Source: Poronia punctata (Eukaryota > Ascomycota > Sordariomycetes > Xylariales > Xylariaceae). Taken from it: DNA of 40,029 nt. Below the pieces are notes generated by a model. That model ran no database searches, had not been told where the DNA came from, and worked only from the letters and a program-made list of their open reading frames with translations. Position 1 is the stretch's first letter, and each line of letters starts with the position of its first letter. The translations under genes and the position numbers were made by a program. This document shows positions 1-10,242 of the stretch, one piece after another. The stretch covers positions 1-40,029 of the forward strand of contig MU401749.1 in the NCBI GenBank assembly GCA_022579005.1. Reading direction: 5' to 3'.

Positions 1-471
1 AAGTATAGTAGTATAAAGTAATAGTTTTTTATATAATAAAATAATATTTTACTAAAGCTATAATAGCTTATAATAAGTTTAAATATTTAAATAGTCTTTT
101 ATATAGCTTATTAACATTTACTAAGCATATGCTTTAAAAATTTAAATAAATATAAAGTTAAAGCTTAGTACGCTTATAAAGTTAAAATTATTTATTATTA
201 AAAGTTAGTTACTAATATAAAGTATAAGCTTTATATTATTTTTTTTATTATTATTTAATTTTATTAAGTTAGCTAGCAATAATAATTATATTAAAGCTTA
301 GCTAGCTATTATAATTAATATAATATAAGCTTATAGCTAAAATTAGCATATTATTAGCATATACGCAGCTTTTATTTATACTTATATTATTTAGCAACTT
401 AATTACTTTAGTATTAAGCTATTATAAAAAGTTATAGTTTAAAATAGCTAATATTATAAAAAGCTGCTAAA

Positions 472-476
472 CTATA
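472..476. repeat. Target site duplication CTATA, left copy (outer element)
   Basis: CTATA directly precedes the start of the outer 5' LTR and is repeated exactly at 12,894-12,898, directly after the outer 3' LTR. Five bases is the usual integrase duplication length. The sequence is low in complexity, so a chance match is possible, but both copies sit exactly at LTR edges that were set independently by aligning the LTRs. Confidence 0.7.
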
Positions 477-634
477 TATTATAGTAGGAAGGAAGGATAT
501 AGAGAAAGGATAGTTAAGTATAACATTAGGTATATTAGGTATTATAGTTAATATAGACTAATGTTTAAAAAGAGAAGGAATTTTATTTAATATAGGGGTA
601 GGACATATTTTTTATATAAGTTTAATAAAGGTAC
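477..634 (+). repeat. Outer 5' LTR, first part
   Basis: It aligns without obvious gaps to the first part of 12,716-12,893. The start is TA here and TG in the other copy, the expected terminal TG with one G-to-A change. This copy keeps more G near its start, while the right copy keeps more C near its end. The last five bases (630-634, GGTAC) are the target of the inner insertion. Confidence 0.8.
630..634. repeat. Target site duplication GGTAC, left copy (inner element)
   Basis: GGTAC sits between outer LTR sequence and the first base of the inner 5' LTR, and is repeated exactly at 10,218-10,222 after the inner 3' LTR. The uninterrupted outer LTR copy has one GGTAC at the same place (about 12,869-12,873), as expected for an empty site. 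Confidence 0.88.
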
Positions 635-925
635 TGTGATAAATAAAGCATGTGACCTAGATTTAAAGGTATTAGAAGTACCTTAGGTAACTAAGTACGT
701 AGTAACCTTATCTTAGATAAGATAAGATACGCTGCGCGTATTTTAAACTATTATATAATATGTACTTATACTTAAAAAGTACTAAAAATATATAAAGCAC
801 TTTAAACTTAGTTAAATACTTTTATAAATTATAGTTAATTATATTATATTTTTAAGCGTATAGTTTTACTTTTAATGCTTTGCACTTATTTTAATTTACT
901 TTGTTTACTATAACTTATTATTAAA
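635..925 (+). repeat. Inner element 5' LTR (291 bases)
   Basis: It starts TGTGATAAAT and aligns base for base with 9,927-10,217. The first half keeps G residues that are A in the 3' copy; the second half has T where the 3' copy keeps C. The end reads AA rather than the usual CA; the boundary is set by the alignment and by the GGTAC duplication. Confidence 0.85.
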
Positions 926-938
926 GTTATAAGCTTAG
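926..938 (+). other. Possible primer binding site (half-tRNA initiator Met type)
   Basis: Directly after the 5' LTR stands GTTATAAGCTTAG. With one G-to-A and two C-to-T reversals it would match the complement of the initiator methionine tRNA anticodon arm, the primer used by Drosophila copia and yeast Ty5 from established knowledge. The mutation load makes this suggestive only. Confidence 0.35.
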
Positions 939-3299
939 TTTGCTTATAAAAAACTAGTGCTACTTTTAAAAGCTTAAAAGCTAATTAACTACTTATAACT
1001 TTATTTTTAAGCTTTTATTTATAAACTATTTAATATAAACTTTAACTTATTTAAAACTATTTTAAATATATTTAACTTTTTTAATACTTTTTTATTTAAA
1101 TAAGCATTTTAATATAACTTAAAAAGCTTTTAAAGCATTTAAAATATTAAAAAATAAAATCGACGTAAATATTACTTTTAAAAATGCTTATAACTAAGTA
1201 AAGTAGTATTAAAAGCTTAAGTTTATTTATTATTAGCGTAGTATTTAGGAAAAAGTAAACTTAAATGCTTTTAAAACTATTTATAGTTTAATAAAGCTTT
1301 ATAAAAATTTTACTAAAAAAAAAGCAAAAAAGGTTATTATTTAGCGTTAACTGCGTAAATACTATAAAGTATAGCTACGCTACTTTAATAACCTTTAAAA
1401 TAATAAAAAGCCTAACTTTTTTAAAACCTTAAACTTTAATAAGGCTAAAATTTAAACTATATACAAAATAATAATTAATAAAAATAATAAGCATAAAAAA
1501 TAAGTTATTATGCTTTAAGCACATTTAACCTTTATTTAAAATTAAGTTAATAAAATAGTTAATAACTACTTTAAAAGCTAAGTTTAAGTGCTTTAAAACT
1601 AAAACTATAATTATATGCTATAAAACTTTATTTAGCGCTTAAAAGGAATTATTACCTTATATAATATTAAGTTTTAATAAATTACTTAAAAATTATATTA
1701 TTAAGTACTTACTAAAATATAAAAAAGCTTAGTTAAGCTAAGCAAGTAGTATAAAAAATAGCAAGTAGTATATAATAAAGCTTTTAACTATAATATAGTA
1801 AATATTAAAAAACTACTAGCAGCAAAAAATTTTTTAATTGTAATAAGTACTAAGATTGTATTAAAGTAGGCCTAAAATAAAAAAATATAACTTTTTTGCT
1901 GCTAAGCTTTTAGTAAATTAATTTTAATGCTTGCAAAATATGCTAAAATTTTTAAAAAGTATAATTAAAAGTTAAAAAACTAAAAAAAAGCCAATATTTT
2001 AGCTATTTTTATAATAGCAATTTTAAACAACTTTAAAAAAGCAAAAGCACTTTAAGTAAAGTTAAATACTAAAAACGCTTTTAAAAGCAAGTTTTGCTTA
2101 TATTTTTTTAAAAACAAAAAAAACAATTACTTATAATTACTACGTAAGTATGCTTACCTCTAGCGCGCTACTACTAAATCTATAAGCTTTAAAAGTTTTT
2201 AAATAAGCAATAAGTACATTAAAAAAACTAAAAAGCGCTACTTACTTGCTAAGTAAAATAGACTTTAATAAAAAATTGCAAAAAAAAGGTAAGCAGTACT
2301 ATTAAGACTTATAAGCTTTAAAAAAAAAGGAAAATTAAATAAGCAAAAAAATTTTAGCTAAAGTAAGTATTTACTTAAAAATTAAATTTATATAGTAATT
2401 AATTTAATAAGCTTTAATATTAAAGCTAAAAACTTTGCTATATTTATAATACTTAAATAACTTTAATATATACTAGTAAATAGCATAGTGCTAAATAATT
2501 ATAAAGCAGTTTACTTAGTTAATAAATTAAATTTATTAAATAAAAAAAGCTTTTAGGCTATATTTAATAGTAGCGTTTTATTTAGCACTATAAGCTTTTT
2601 AGTAATTAAAAAAAGTTAATAAATAATTTAAAAGGTAATAAATAAGATTATAAGCTTTTATATAAAAAACTTAGTTTTAAAAAATATAAACGTAGTTAAA
2701 GGTTTTTATATTAATATTGTTTTAAAAGCTTAACTTTAGCAAAAAAAAATTTAGTATTGTAGTTTTAATTGCTTGCTTTAATATAAATTAATTAAGCATA
2801 ATACTATACTTAAAATATTTATATGTTATTATAACTTAGTTTTTTTTAAATATAAGCCTTAATTTTTTTACTTTAGCAGTTACTTAGTAAACTTTACAAT
2901 ATTTTTTAATATTTTACTTAGTATTATAAAGATTATAATAGCTATTATAAAAAAAAGATATTAACTTTTTAAAGACCTACTATAACTATAAACTAATTTA
3001 AAAAAATTATAGCACTTAAAAGCAAAATACTTAGGTTTAAAAGCTTTATAAGCTTTAGCTAATAAAGCATAAAACGTTAAAATTTAAAAAACGCTTTATA
3101 TTAAGTATAATAGCTATACTACTACTTATATAATTAAAGTAGTATTTTGCTAAACTTTAAAGCGTTGCGCAAGTTAGCTATTTTAAAGGATTTATTAGGA
3201 TTTATTTAACTATAAAAAAGGCTATAATAAATCTGCGTAAATGTTAGTTTTAAAAAATAAATATAGCAAAATGCTTTAAGCTTTTTTACTATAAAAAAA
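939..3299 (+). other. Copia gag/protease and early integrase region, unreadable
   Basis: By position this should encode Gag, protease and the integrase N-terminus of the inner element. I found no motif I could defend; a Cys codon cluster near 2,090-2,140 resembles a zinc knuckle too weakly to call. Stops and AT-rich codons dominate all frames. Confidence 0.4.
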
Positions 3300-6200
3300 A
3301 AGCTTAAAACTAGTACTTAAAAAGCTTACTAATTTTAAAAAGTAAGTAAAACGCTAGTTTAGACTTTTTTTTTACTTTTTTTACTATAATAATAAAAAAG
3401 TAGTTATTGCTATAAAAAAAAAGATTAAGTATAAAAAGTAATATAAAAAAAAAAAAATTATAATAAAGACCTTATTTATATATGTTAAAAAACTAGTAAA
3501 AGTAAGTAAACAAGCTAAATAATAGATTATATATAAGTTAATTGCTATAATAAATAAAGCACGTTTGCTTACTAAACTATAGCTAAAAACAATTTAAGCA
3601 GCAGCGTAGTTATATAATTAAAGCTTTTTAAAAGCTTATAATTTTTATAGCCTATTTAAAAAGCTTTATATATAGTTTATATATTATTTTTGCTAATATA
3701 TACTAAAAGTAAAAAAAGCATTAATAAGTAATTTTAAACTAAACTAGTTAAAAATAGTAATATATAAATATAAATGCTATTTATTAAAGCAAAATTTCTT
3801 TATAAGTTATTAAAAACAAGCATTTAAAATAAAACCTCGGGCATATATAAAATATATAGTAAAGTATATAATAACTAACTTATACTAAATTTAAATACTT
3901 ATAATAAAGCAAGTAATTATATTTAAAAATATAAAGTTTAATAAAATATAGTTTTATAACTTAAAAAAAACTTATAAGTATATTAGTTAAAAAATAGTAT
4001 AGTATAAGTTTATTAAAGTTAAACTAATACTAATGTTATTTTTTAATAAACTTTTAAATAATAAGATTAAAAATATTTTAAGTTATAAAATATTACTTAA
4101 TACGCTACTAATAATAAAAAAAACTAAAAGTATGCTTAAACTAACTAAAGGCTTAAATAACTTTTTATAAGCTTATAAGTTAAAAGTAAATATAGCATAA
4201 AAGTAAATAAAGCTACTTAAAAACTTATAATATTAGTAATAAAAACTTATAACTTTTAAAAATATATTAAAGCTTTTTAAGTAAAGAAAATAGTATAACT
4301 AAAAACTTAAATAACAAAGTAGTATACCGGTAGCACTTAAAAAAAGTGTATAAAATATAAAGTAAAAACTATAAAAGTTAAGTATACTAAAAAGAACGCT
4401 GTAAGCTAATATTAATAAGCAGCTTAAATAAAAAACGGCTGCTTTAAAACGTTTAAGCTTATAAAGTAATATAATAAAGCATTAAAATATAATTTTAAAT
4501 GCTTAACTATATTTAATAATAAAAAAAAAAGCTTTAAAGTATTAAGAAAACTTTTATAATGCTTTAAAGCACTTTAATACTTTTAATATGCAACTTAAAA
4601 AAAAGCAAAACAAAGCTTTTAAAAAAAAAGCATAAAGCTTAAATGCTTTTAATATAAAAAAGCTAAAAACAAAAAAAAAATATATTTAGTAAAAATTTTT
4701 AAAATAAGTTAAAAAAAGTAAAAAACTTTATAAATTTTTACTTTATAATAAAGCTAAAGAAAATAATTAGCATATATTTACAATACTTATATATAGCAAA
4801 AATATAATTGCAATACTAAATAATAATAATAAGTATTAAAAATCTTTTTTAAAAACATTTTTTTTAAATTAACTAAAAGCAATTTATTAAAAAAATTAAA
4901 AATACAAAACTTTATACGTTATATTTACAACAGTAGTAAGGCAAATAAAAGCAAAACGTTTAAGTGCTTTTTTAAAAAAAAAAATTTATTAAAATAACTT
5001 AGTAAAGCTAAAACTTAAACATTAAAAAAACCTTATAACGCATTTGCTAAAAAAGTATTTTAAAAAAAGTGCAAAAAGAAAGCTAAATTAAATACTTACA
5101 CTTAATATTATAAAACATATTTTATATAAAAATATAATAAGTAGGCTACTGTTATTAAAATAAGTATTTGCTTATAAGTTTAATAAAAAAAAGTATTTTA
5201 TAAACTATAAAGCTAAACTAGTAATAAAAGAAAATTAATAAGTAATTAATACTTTTTAGTTAACTTATATAGCTACTTTTGCTACTTTAACTTTTTAATT
5301 AGTTATAGCAATAGTAGCTTATTTTAGTTTTAAATATAAACAGTATAATATTAAAAGCATGTTTTTTAATATAAGTAAAAAAAGTAAAAAGCTAGTAGTG
5401 TACAATATGCTTAATAGTATAAAAAAGCATTTTAATAAAGTTATGCTGCTTTTAAAAGCATTATATAGTTTAAAAAACTTGCTTTTTTTTTAATATAAAA
5501 AATTTTTAAACATACTAATAAAACTTAGTTTTATACCTTTTAAAAAAGAACTTTGCTTGTTTTATAATAAAAACTACTAAATATTAGTAGTTTTTTATAT
5601 AAATAATTTTTTAGTACTATACTTAAAGTTTTATAAAGCACAAGCGTTTTAAATAACCTAAGGTATTAAATAAGCATATAAAATTAAAAACTAAAAAAAT
5701 ATTATATAGTTTTTTAAAATTAAAGTAGTAAGAAATAAAAAAAAAAAAACAATTTTTTTATTATATAATTAATATATTAAAAAAGTAGTTAAGCGTTATA
5801 ATCTAGCTAATAAGAGCTAGATACTATATATACTACTACTTTATAAAAAACTAAAAAAGTTTAAAAGCATAGCAATAAAAGCATAAATTAAAGCGTATTA
5901 AAAGCATATAAAATTAATTATATATATAGCAATTATAATAAAAGCAAATATATTATATACTATATTACTTTTATTAAAATTTTTAACTAACTTAGGTTTA
6001 AAGCATTTAGTTATAGCAAATTAAGTTATTAAGTATTTATACTATACTAAAAAGCTAAAAATAGTAATAAACTATTTTTTTAGTAGCTTATAAGCATTAG
6101 TAATAGTAAAAAATACGTTTTTTGCTAATAATTTAAAAACATAGCAATTTTTTTATAAATATTTAATAAGTTTATAAAAAGGCTTAATTACTTAAAAAAC

Positions 6201-6597
6201 ATATTAATAAAATATAGTTTTTACTTTTACTATAAAGGCAAAGTTAATAGTTTTAAAACTAATAAGCAAAAAGGCTATAACGCTAAAGCGTTTAATAGCT
6301 AATATAAAGCTTAATTTTAACTAAAACTAAAAAATTTACTTTAATAATATATAAGTAATTTACTTAGCAGTAAAAAATAAAAAATATATTAGTACTTAAT
6401 TAAAACATATTAATATATAAAACATATAAATATATAAGTAATATTAAAAAAGCTTATTTAAAATTAAATATATAGTAATAGCTAATATACTAGCTAATAA
6501 ACTTACTAAAAACTTATTTTAAAAAGCGTTTAAATATTTTAAATTACTACTAAACTTATAACAAATTTTAATACTACTACTTAAAATAGGAAATTAA
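3300..6597 (+). pseudogene. Copia pol remnant: integrase, reverse transcriptase, RNase H
   Basis: Translation in one frame (codons starting at 3,511, 5,461, 5,581, 5,989, 6,106 and 6,472 are all in phase) shows copia landmarks with RIP-type changes. Near 3,508-3,622 lies the integrase segment with the Ala-Arg and Ala-Ala-Ala...Leu-Tyr-Asn landmarks. At 5,461 reads LYSLKN, the LYGLKQ motif. At 5,581-5,622 lies the reverse transcriptase active site, with its Asp-Asp pair now Asn-Asn (YINN). At 5,989 reads NLGLKHL, and 6,106-6,150 is an RNase H segment. At 6,472-6,540 lies the C-terminal LTK motif, with a probable old stop at 6,595-6,597. Many in-frame stops make it inactive. The 5' limit is approximate. 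Confidence 0.85.
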
Positions 6598-8280
6598 CTT
6601 TAAAAGGTAGCAAAGCATTACACTTTAATTAAAAAAAGGCGTAAGTATTAAAAGTTTATTATAAGACTTTAATATTTATATTTAAACTAGCTAAGCAAGA
6701 TTACTTAAAAAACAATAAATAATAAACAAGCGTAAAATAAAACTAATTTAATTTTTTTTAAAAGCTTTTTTACTTTTTATTTTCTTTTTTTATTTTTTTT
6801 GCTTAAGCATTAGTAGCACGCTGCTAACTTTAACTACTATAAGCTTTATAAGCACTATAATTACTACTATATACTTTTTACTAAAAAGTGCTAAGACTTT
6901 AAAAACTAATAGTAGCATTTTAAGCTAAAATAAGCTTTTTATTGTTTACTATAAGCTTGTTAAGCTTTGCGTTTTTAATTTTATAACCTTTTAGCTTAAG
7001 CATTTAAAACATAATATTTTGCATTTTTTTTAAAAACACTTGCTGCTAAACATTTTTTTTAAAATAAAAGTAAATAATGCGCTAGTAAAAATTACTATAA
7101 TGCTTATTTAAAGTATTAATATACTTATATAACTTTTTTACTTTTTAAAATAAAGTTAAACACTTATAAGCATTAAAAATAAAAGTAAAATACTTATTTA
7201 ATTTTTAGTAGTTGTTTTTGCTTTAAGTATTTTAAATAAAGCGTTAGCATATAATATAACCTAAATAGAAAGTAAATAATAAGCTTAGCTAGTAGTACAA
7301 CATAAGCAAAAATAGCAATTTAAGTTAGCTATATTATAATAATTAATTTTAAAAAATAAATAAACAAAACTATATATTATAGCTAAAAAACAATTAGCGT
7401 ACAAAATATTTTAATAAGTACTTAGTTATAATTTAAGTACAACTTTTTGCTTTTTTTTATAAATAAAAGGAGCAGGCGTTTTAAAAATAGCTTTATTAGC
7501 ATATAAAAGCTAATTTAAAGTGTATAGCCTTATATAATTATAATATAAAATATAATCTTTGTTTATATTAAACTTGCTAAACTAAATATTATTATTGCTA
7601 TTATTATTGCTTTTTTTATTAAAACTAAAGCTAATAAAAATAAAAGTATTTAAACTAAAGCTAATAAAAGCAAAAGCATTAAAAATAGTTTATAAAACTT
7701 ATAGCTATTTATTAAGTACTAAATTTAAACTAGCGTTAAATAACATATTTAAGCGTTATTTTAGCACTTAACTTTTTTTTACTAAGCTAAAAGCGTATAG
7801 TAAAACAATATATATAAAAAAAAAAAACTTTAAAAAAAAACCTTAACTAAAAACAAAAAAATTGCGCTTAAGAGCTTTTTATAGCTTTTAAGCAATAGCT
7901 TCCTTTTTTAGTATAAAAAAAACTTTTTAATAAAATAAACAACTATATAGCAAAAGTAAATTAGTATAGTTAAATAAAAAAGCAAGCATTATAATAAATT
8001 AAAAATGCTTTAACTTATTATACAAAACTTTTATAATAATCTTTACTATAAAAACAAATATAAAGCAAAAAATATGCTTTTAATTAAAAAATATAATAAG
8101 TTGCAGCTTATAATGCTAACTAAAGCAAAGCACGCATTTTTTTTGCGCGCTAAAGCTTTCTACTGCCTTTTAAAGCTAATTAAAAAGTTTATAGTACTAG
8201 CAGTTTATTTAGCTATACTAGTGCAGCAAAAAAATTAATAACTAAATTAAGTGCTATAAAAAATATTATAGCAAAAATAA

Positions 8281-8480
8281 AAAAAGTATTTATAATATTT
8301 TTAAGTTGCTTGCTAGCAACTTGCACTTTAAGCAAAAGTATAAAAGTATTTATAATATATTTAAGTTGCTTACTAGTAACTAACACTTTAAGCAAAAGTA
8401 TAAAAGTATTTATAATATTATTTAGTTGCTTGCTAGTAATATTTTTATTTATAATATTTTTAAGCTGCTTGCTAGCAGCT
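8281..8480. repeat. Tandem repeat, 60-base unit, about three copies
   Basis: Units start near 8,281, 8,341 and 8,401 and share the core AAGTATTTATAATAT followed by a GTTGCTTGCTAG-like block; the third copy is rearranged after about 8,440. The period is a multiple of three, so on the minus strand it reads as a 20-residue repeat, which suggests a former coding region. Confidence 0.75.
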
Positions 8481-9913
8481 TTTTTTATATTATCTTGCTA
8501 ACGTTAATAAATATAACATATTATAAGATTACTTTTACTTAATAAATTAAATAGTAAAAAAATAAGTAACTAAGCTATATACTTTGCTTACTATTTAGTA
8601 TGCTTTAAAGCATAAGCAGCGTTTATACTAGCAAAGGCATTATATATAAACACTATGCTAAAAGCAACTTTTGCTATTAAAAAAAGCATAAGCGTTATAT
8701 AAAAAAATAGCAAACTGTAAACCTTAGTATAAAAGACGCAAAAAGTAACTATAAGCACTTTAAAAGCTTATTTAAGCACAATAACCTTTTTATAAGTATT
8801 AAAATTATTATTTAAATACTTATTAGCTTTTACTATAAAAGTTTAACTAATAGTAGCAACTTTTAAATAAGCATTTATATTATTATTAAAATGCTTGTTT
8901 TTTAATACTTGCTTTATAAAGCCTTTTTTATAACGTAACTAGTTTTGCTTTTTTTTAAATAGTAAGCTAAAGACTATATTAAATATAAGCGTAAAATGCT
9001 TTAATAAAAGCAAACTTATAATTAAAATAAGTTAAACAAATATTATAAGTAATATAAGAAAGCTTATAAGCATACTAGCTTTATTTTTTTTATAATAAAG
9101 TATTGCAAAAGCTAAGTTGCGCTTGCTTACGTTATAAAAGTTTTTTATATAAGCCTAGGCTAAAAAGGCAGCAAGATCTTTTATATTAAAGTTTATATTT
9201 ATATGCTTAGCTATAGCTTAAAACTTTTTTTTTAACTAATAAACTATTTATATATTAAAAATAAGTTTAAATTTTACATTATACACTATAAAATAACGTA
9301 GCAAGCATTAAATAAAAAAAAGAATACGTATATTATTTACTTTATAATTAAAAAGCGTAATAATATTTTAAATACTTTAAAAATTAATTAAAAACTAATG
9401 CTTATACGCTAAAAAGTAGTAATAAGTATATAAAATAAAAAAATATAAAGGCAAAGATATAAAAAAAAAAAGGTTAAAAAATTTAAAAAAGTATTTAAGC
9501 TTATAAAGAAATTAGCGCAAGTAAAGTAAATAAATAGCAAACGTAACTAAGTACTATAACATAATATAAAATACTTAAAAGTACTTAGTTTAAATATAAG
9601 TATATTTAACGTATTTATAGGCCTATATAGACAATAAAGTACTAAAGTACTTAATTACTTTAACTTATTTTAACTACTATATATTATAACGTATTTTTAA
9701 ATATATACTTATATTTAAAAAAAACTTAAAGATTGCTAGCATTTATATAATTACTAGCACTTTACAATTATTATAACGCATTTTAAATATGCAAACATAT
9801 TTAAAAATTAGTTTATATACGCTAATATTATTATTTTATTTATAACAATTTCCTTTTATTTACTTATATTATCTTACTAGTTAACATTTAAAGCTGTTTA
9901 TAATAATTAGCTT

Positions 9914-9924
9914 TAAATAAAGGG
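9914..9924 (+). other. Probable polypurine tract of the inner element
   Basis: TAAATAAAGGG ends two bases before the 3' LTR start at 9,927, the position expected for the plus-strand primer. It is one of few GGG runs in the block. The call rests on position. Confidence 0.4.
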
Positions 9925-9926
9925 TA

Positions 9927-10217
9927 TATAATAAATAAAGCATATAACCTAAATTTAAAAGTATTAAAAGTACTTTAAGTAACTAAGTACATAGTAACCT
10001 TATTTTAAATAAAGTAAAATATGCTGCATATATTTTAAACTATTATATAACATATACCTATACTTAAAAGGTACTAAAAATATATAAAGCACCTTAAACC
10101 TAGTTAAATACTTTTATAGATTATAGTTAATTATATTACATTTTTAAGCGTATAGTTCTACCTTTAATGCTTTGCACCTATCCTAATCCACTCTATTCGC
10201 TGCAACTCATCGTCGAA
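9927..10217 (+). repeat. Inner element 3' LTR (291 bases)
   Basis: It pairs with 635-925 at equal length. Its last 60 bases keep many C residues that are T in the 5' copy, while its first 110 bases show G-to-A changes relative to the 5' copy. Each LTR is thus best preserved at the outer edge of the element. Confidence 0.85.
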
Positions 10218-10222
10218 GGTAC
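10218..10222. repeat. Target site duplication GGTAC, right copy (inner element)
   Basis: It is an exact copy of 630-634 at the junction where outer LTR sequence resumes after the inner element. Confidence 0.88.
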
Positions 10223-10242
10223 TTTATACCTTTGTTATTATA
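10223..10242 (+). repeat. Outer 5' LTR, remaining 20 bases
   Basis: After GGTAC the sequence continues as the last 20 bases of the outer LTR (compare 12,874-12,893), ending ATA where the right copy ends ACA. This restores one continuous LTR if the inner element is removed. Confidence 0.78.

Larger units (their letters stand above)
6598..9926. other. Unassigned 3.3 kb segment between copia pol and the 3' LTR
   Basis: Copia elements normally end soon after RNase H, so this segment is extra. It contains a 60-base tandem repeat (8,281-8,480) but no recognisable domain on either strand. It may be an additional ORF of the element, possibly antisense, or a further insertion whose ends I cannot see. 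Confidence 0.5.
635..10217 (+). mobile_element. Inner Ty1/copia-type LTR retrotransposon, RIP-degraded
   Basis: Two 291-base direct repeats (635-925 and 9,927-10,217) flank 9.0 kb of AT-rich sequence, with the duplication GGTAC outside. Readable + strand motifs in the order integrase, reverse transcriptase, RNase H identify the copia order; gypsy elements place integrase last. At 9.58 kb it is longer than the usual 5-6 kb, because 3.3 kb of unrecognised sequence follows pol. Stop codons and Asp-to-Asn or Glu-to-Lys changes make it inactive. Confidence 0.85.

Noticed and set aside
6740..7020. Possible zinc-knuckle Gag remnant on the minus strand
   Set aside because: Cys codons and a Gly-Tyr-Lys run look suggestive, but the residues do not stay in one frame and do not fit CCHC spacing.
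8213..8501. Short open frames on both strands in the AT-rich block
   Set aside because: They are produced by the 60-base tandem repeat inside a dead retroelement and are not current genes.
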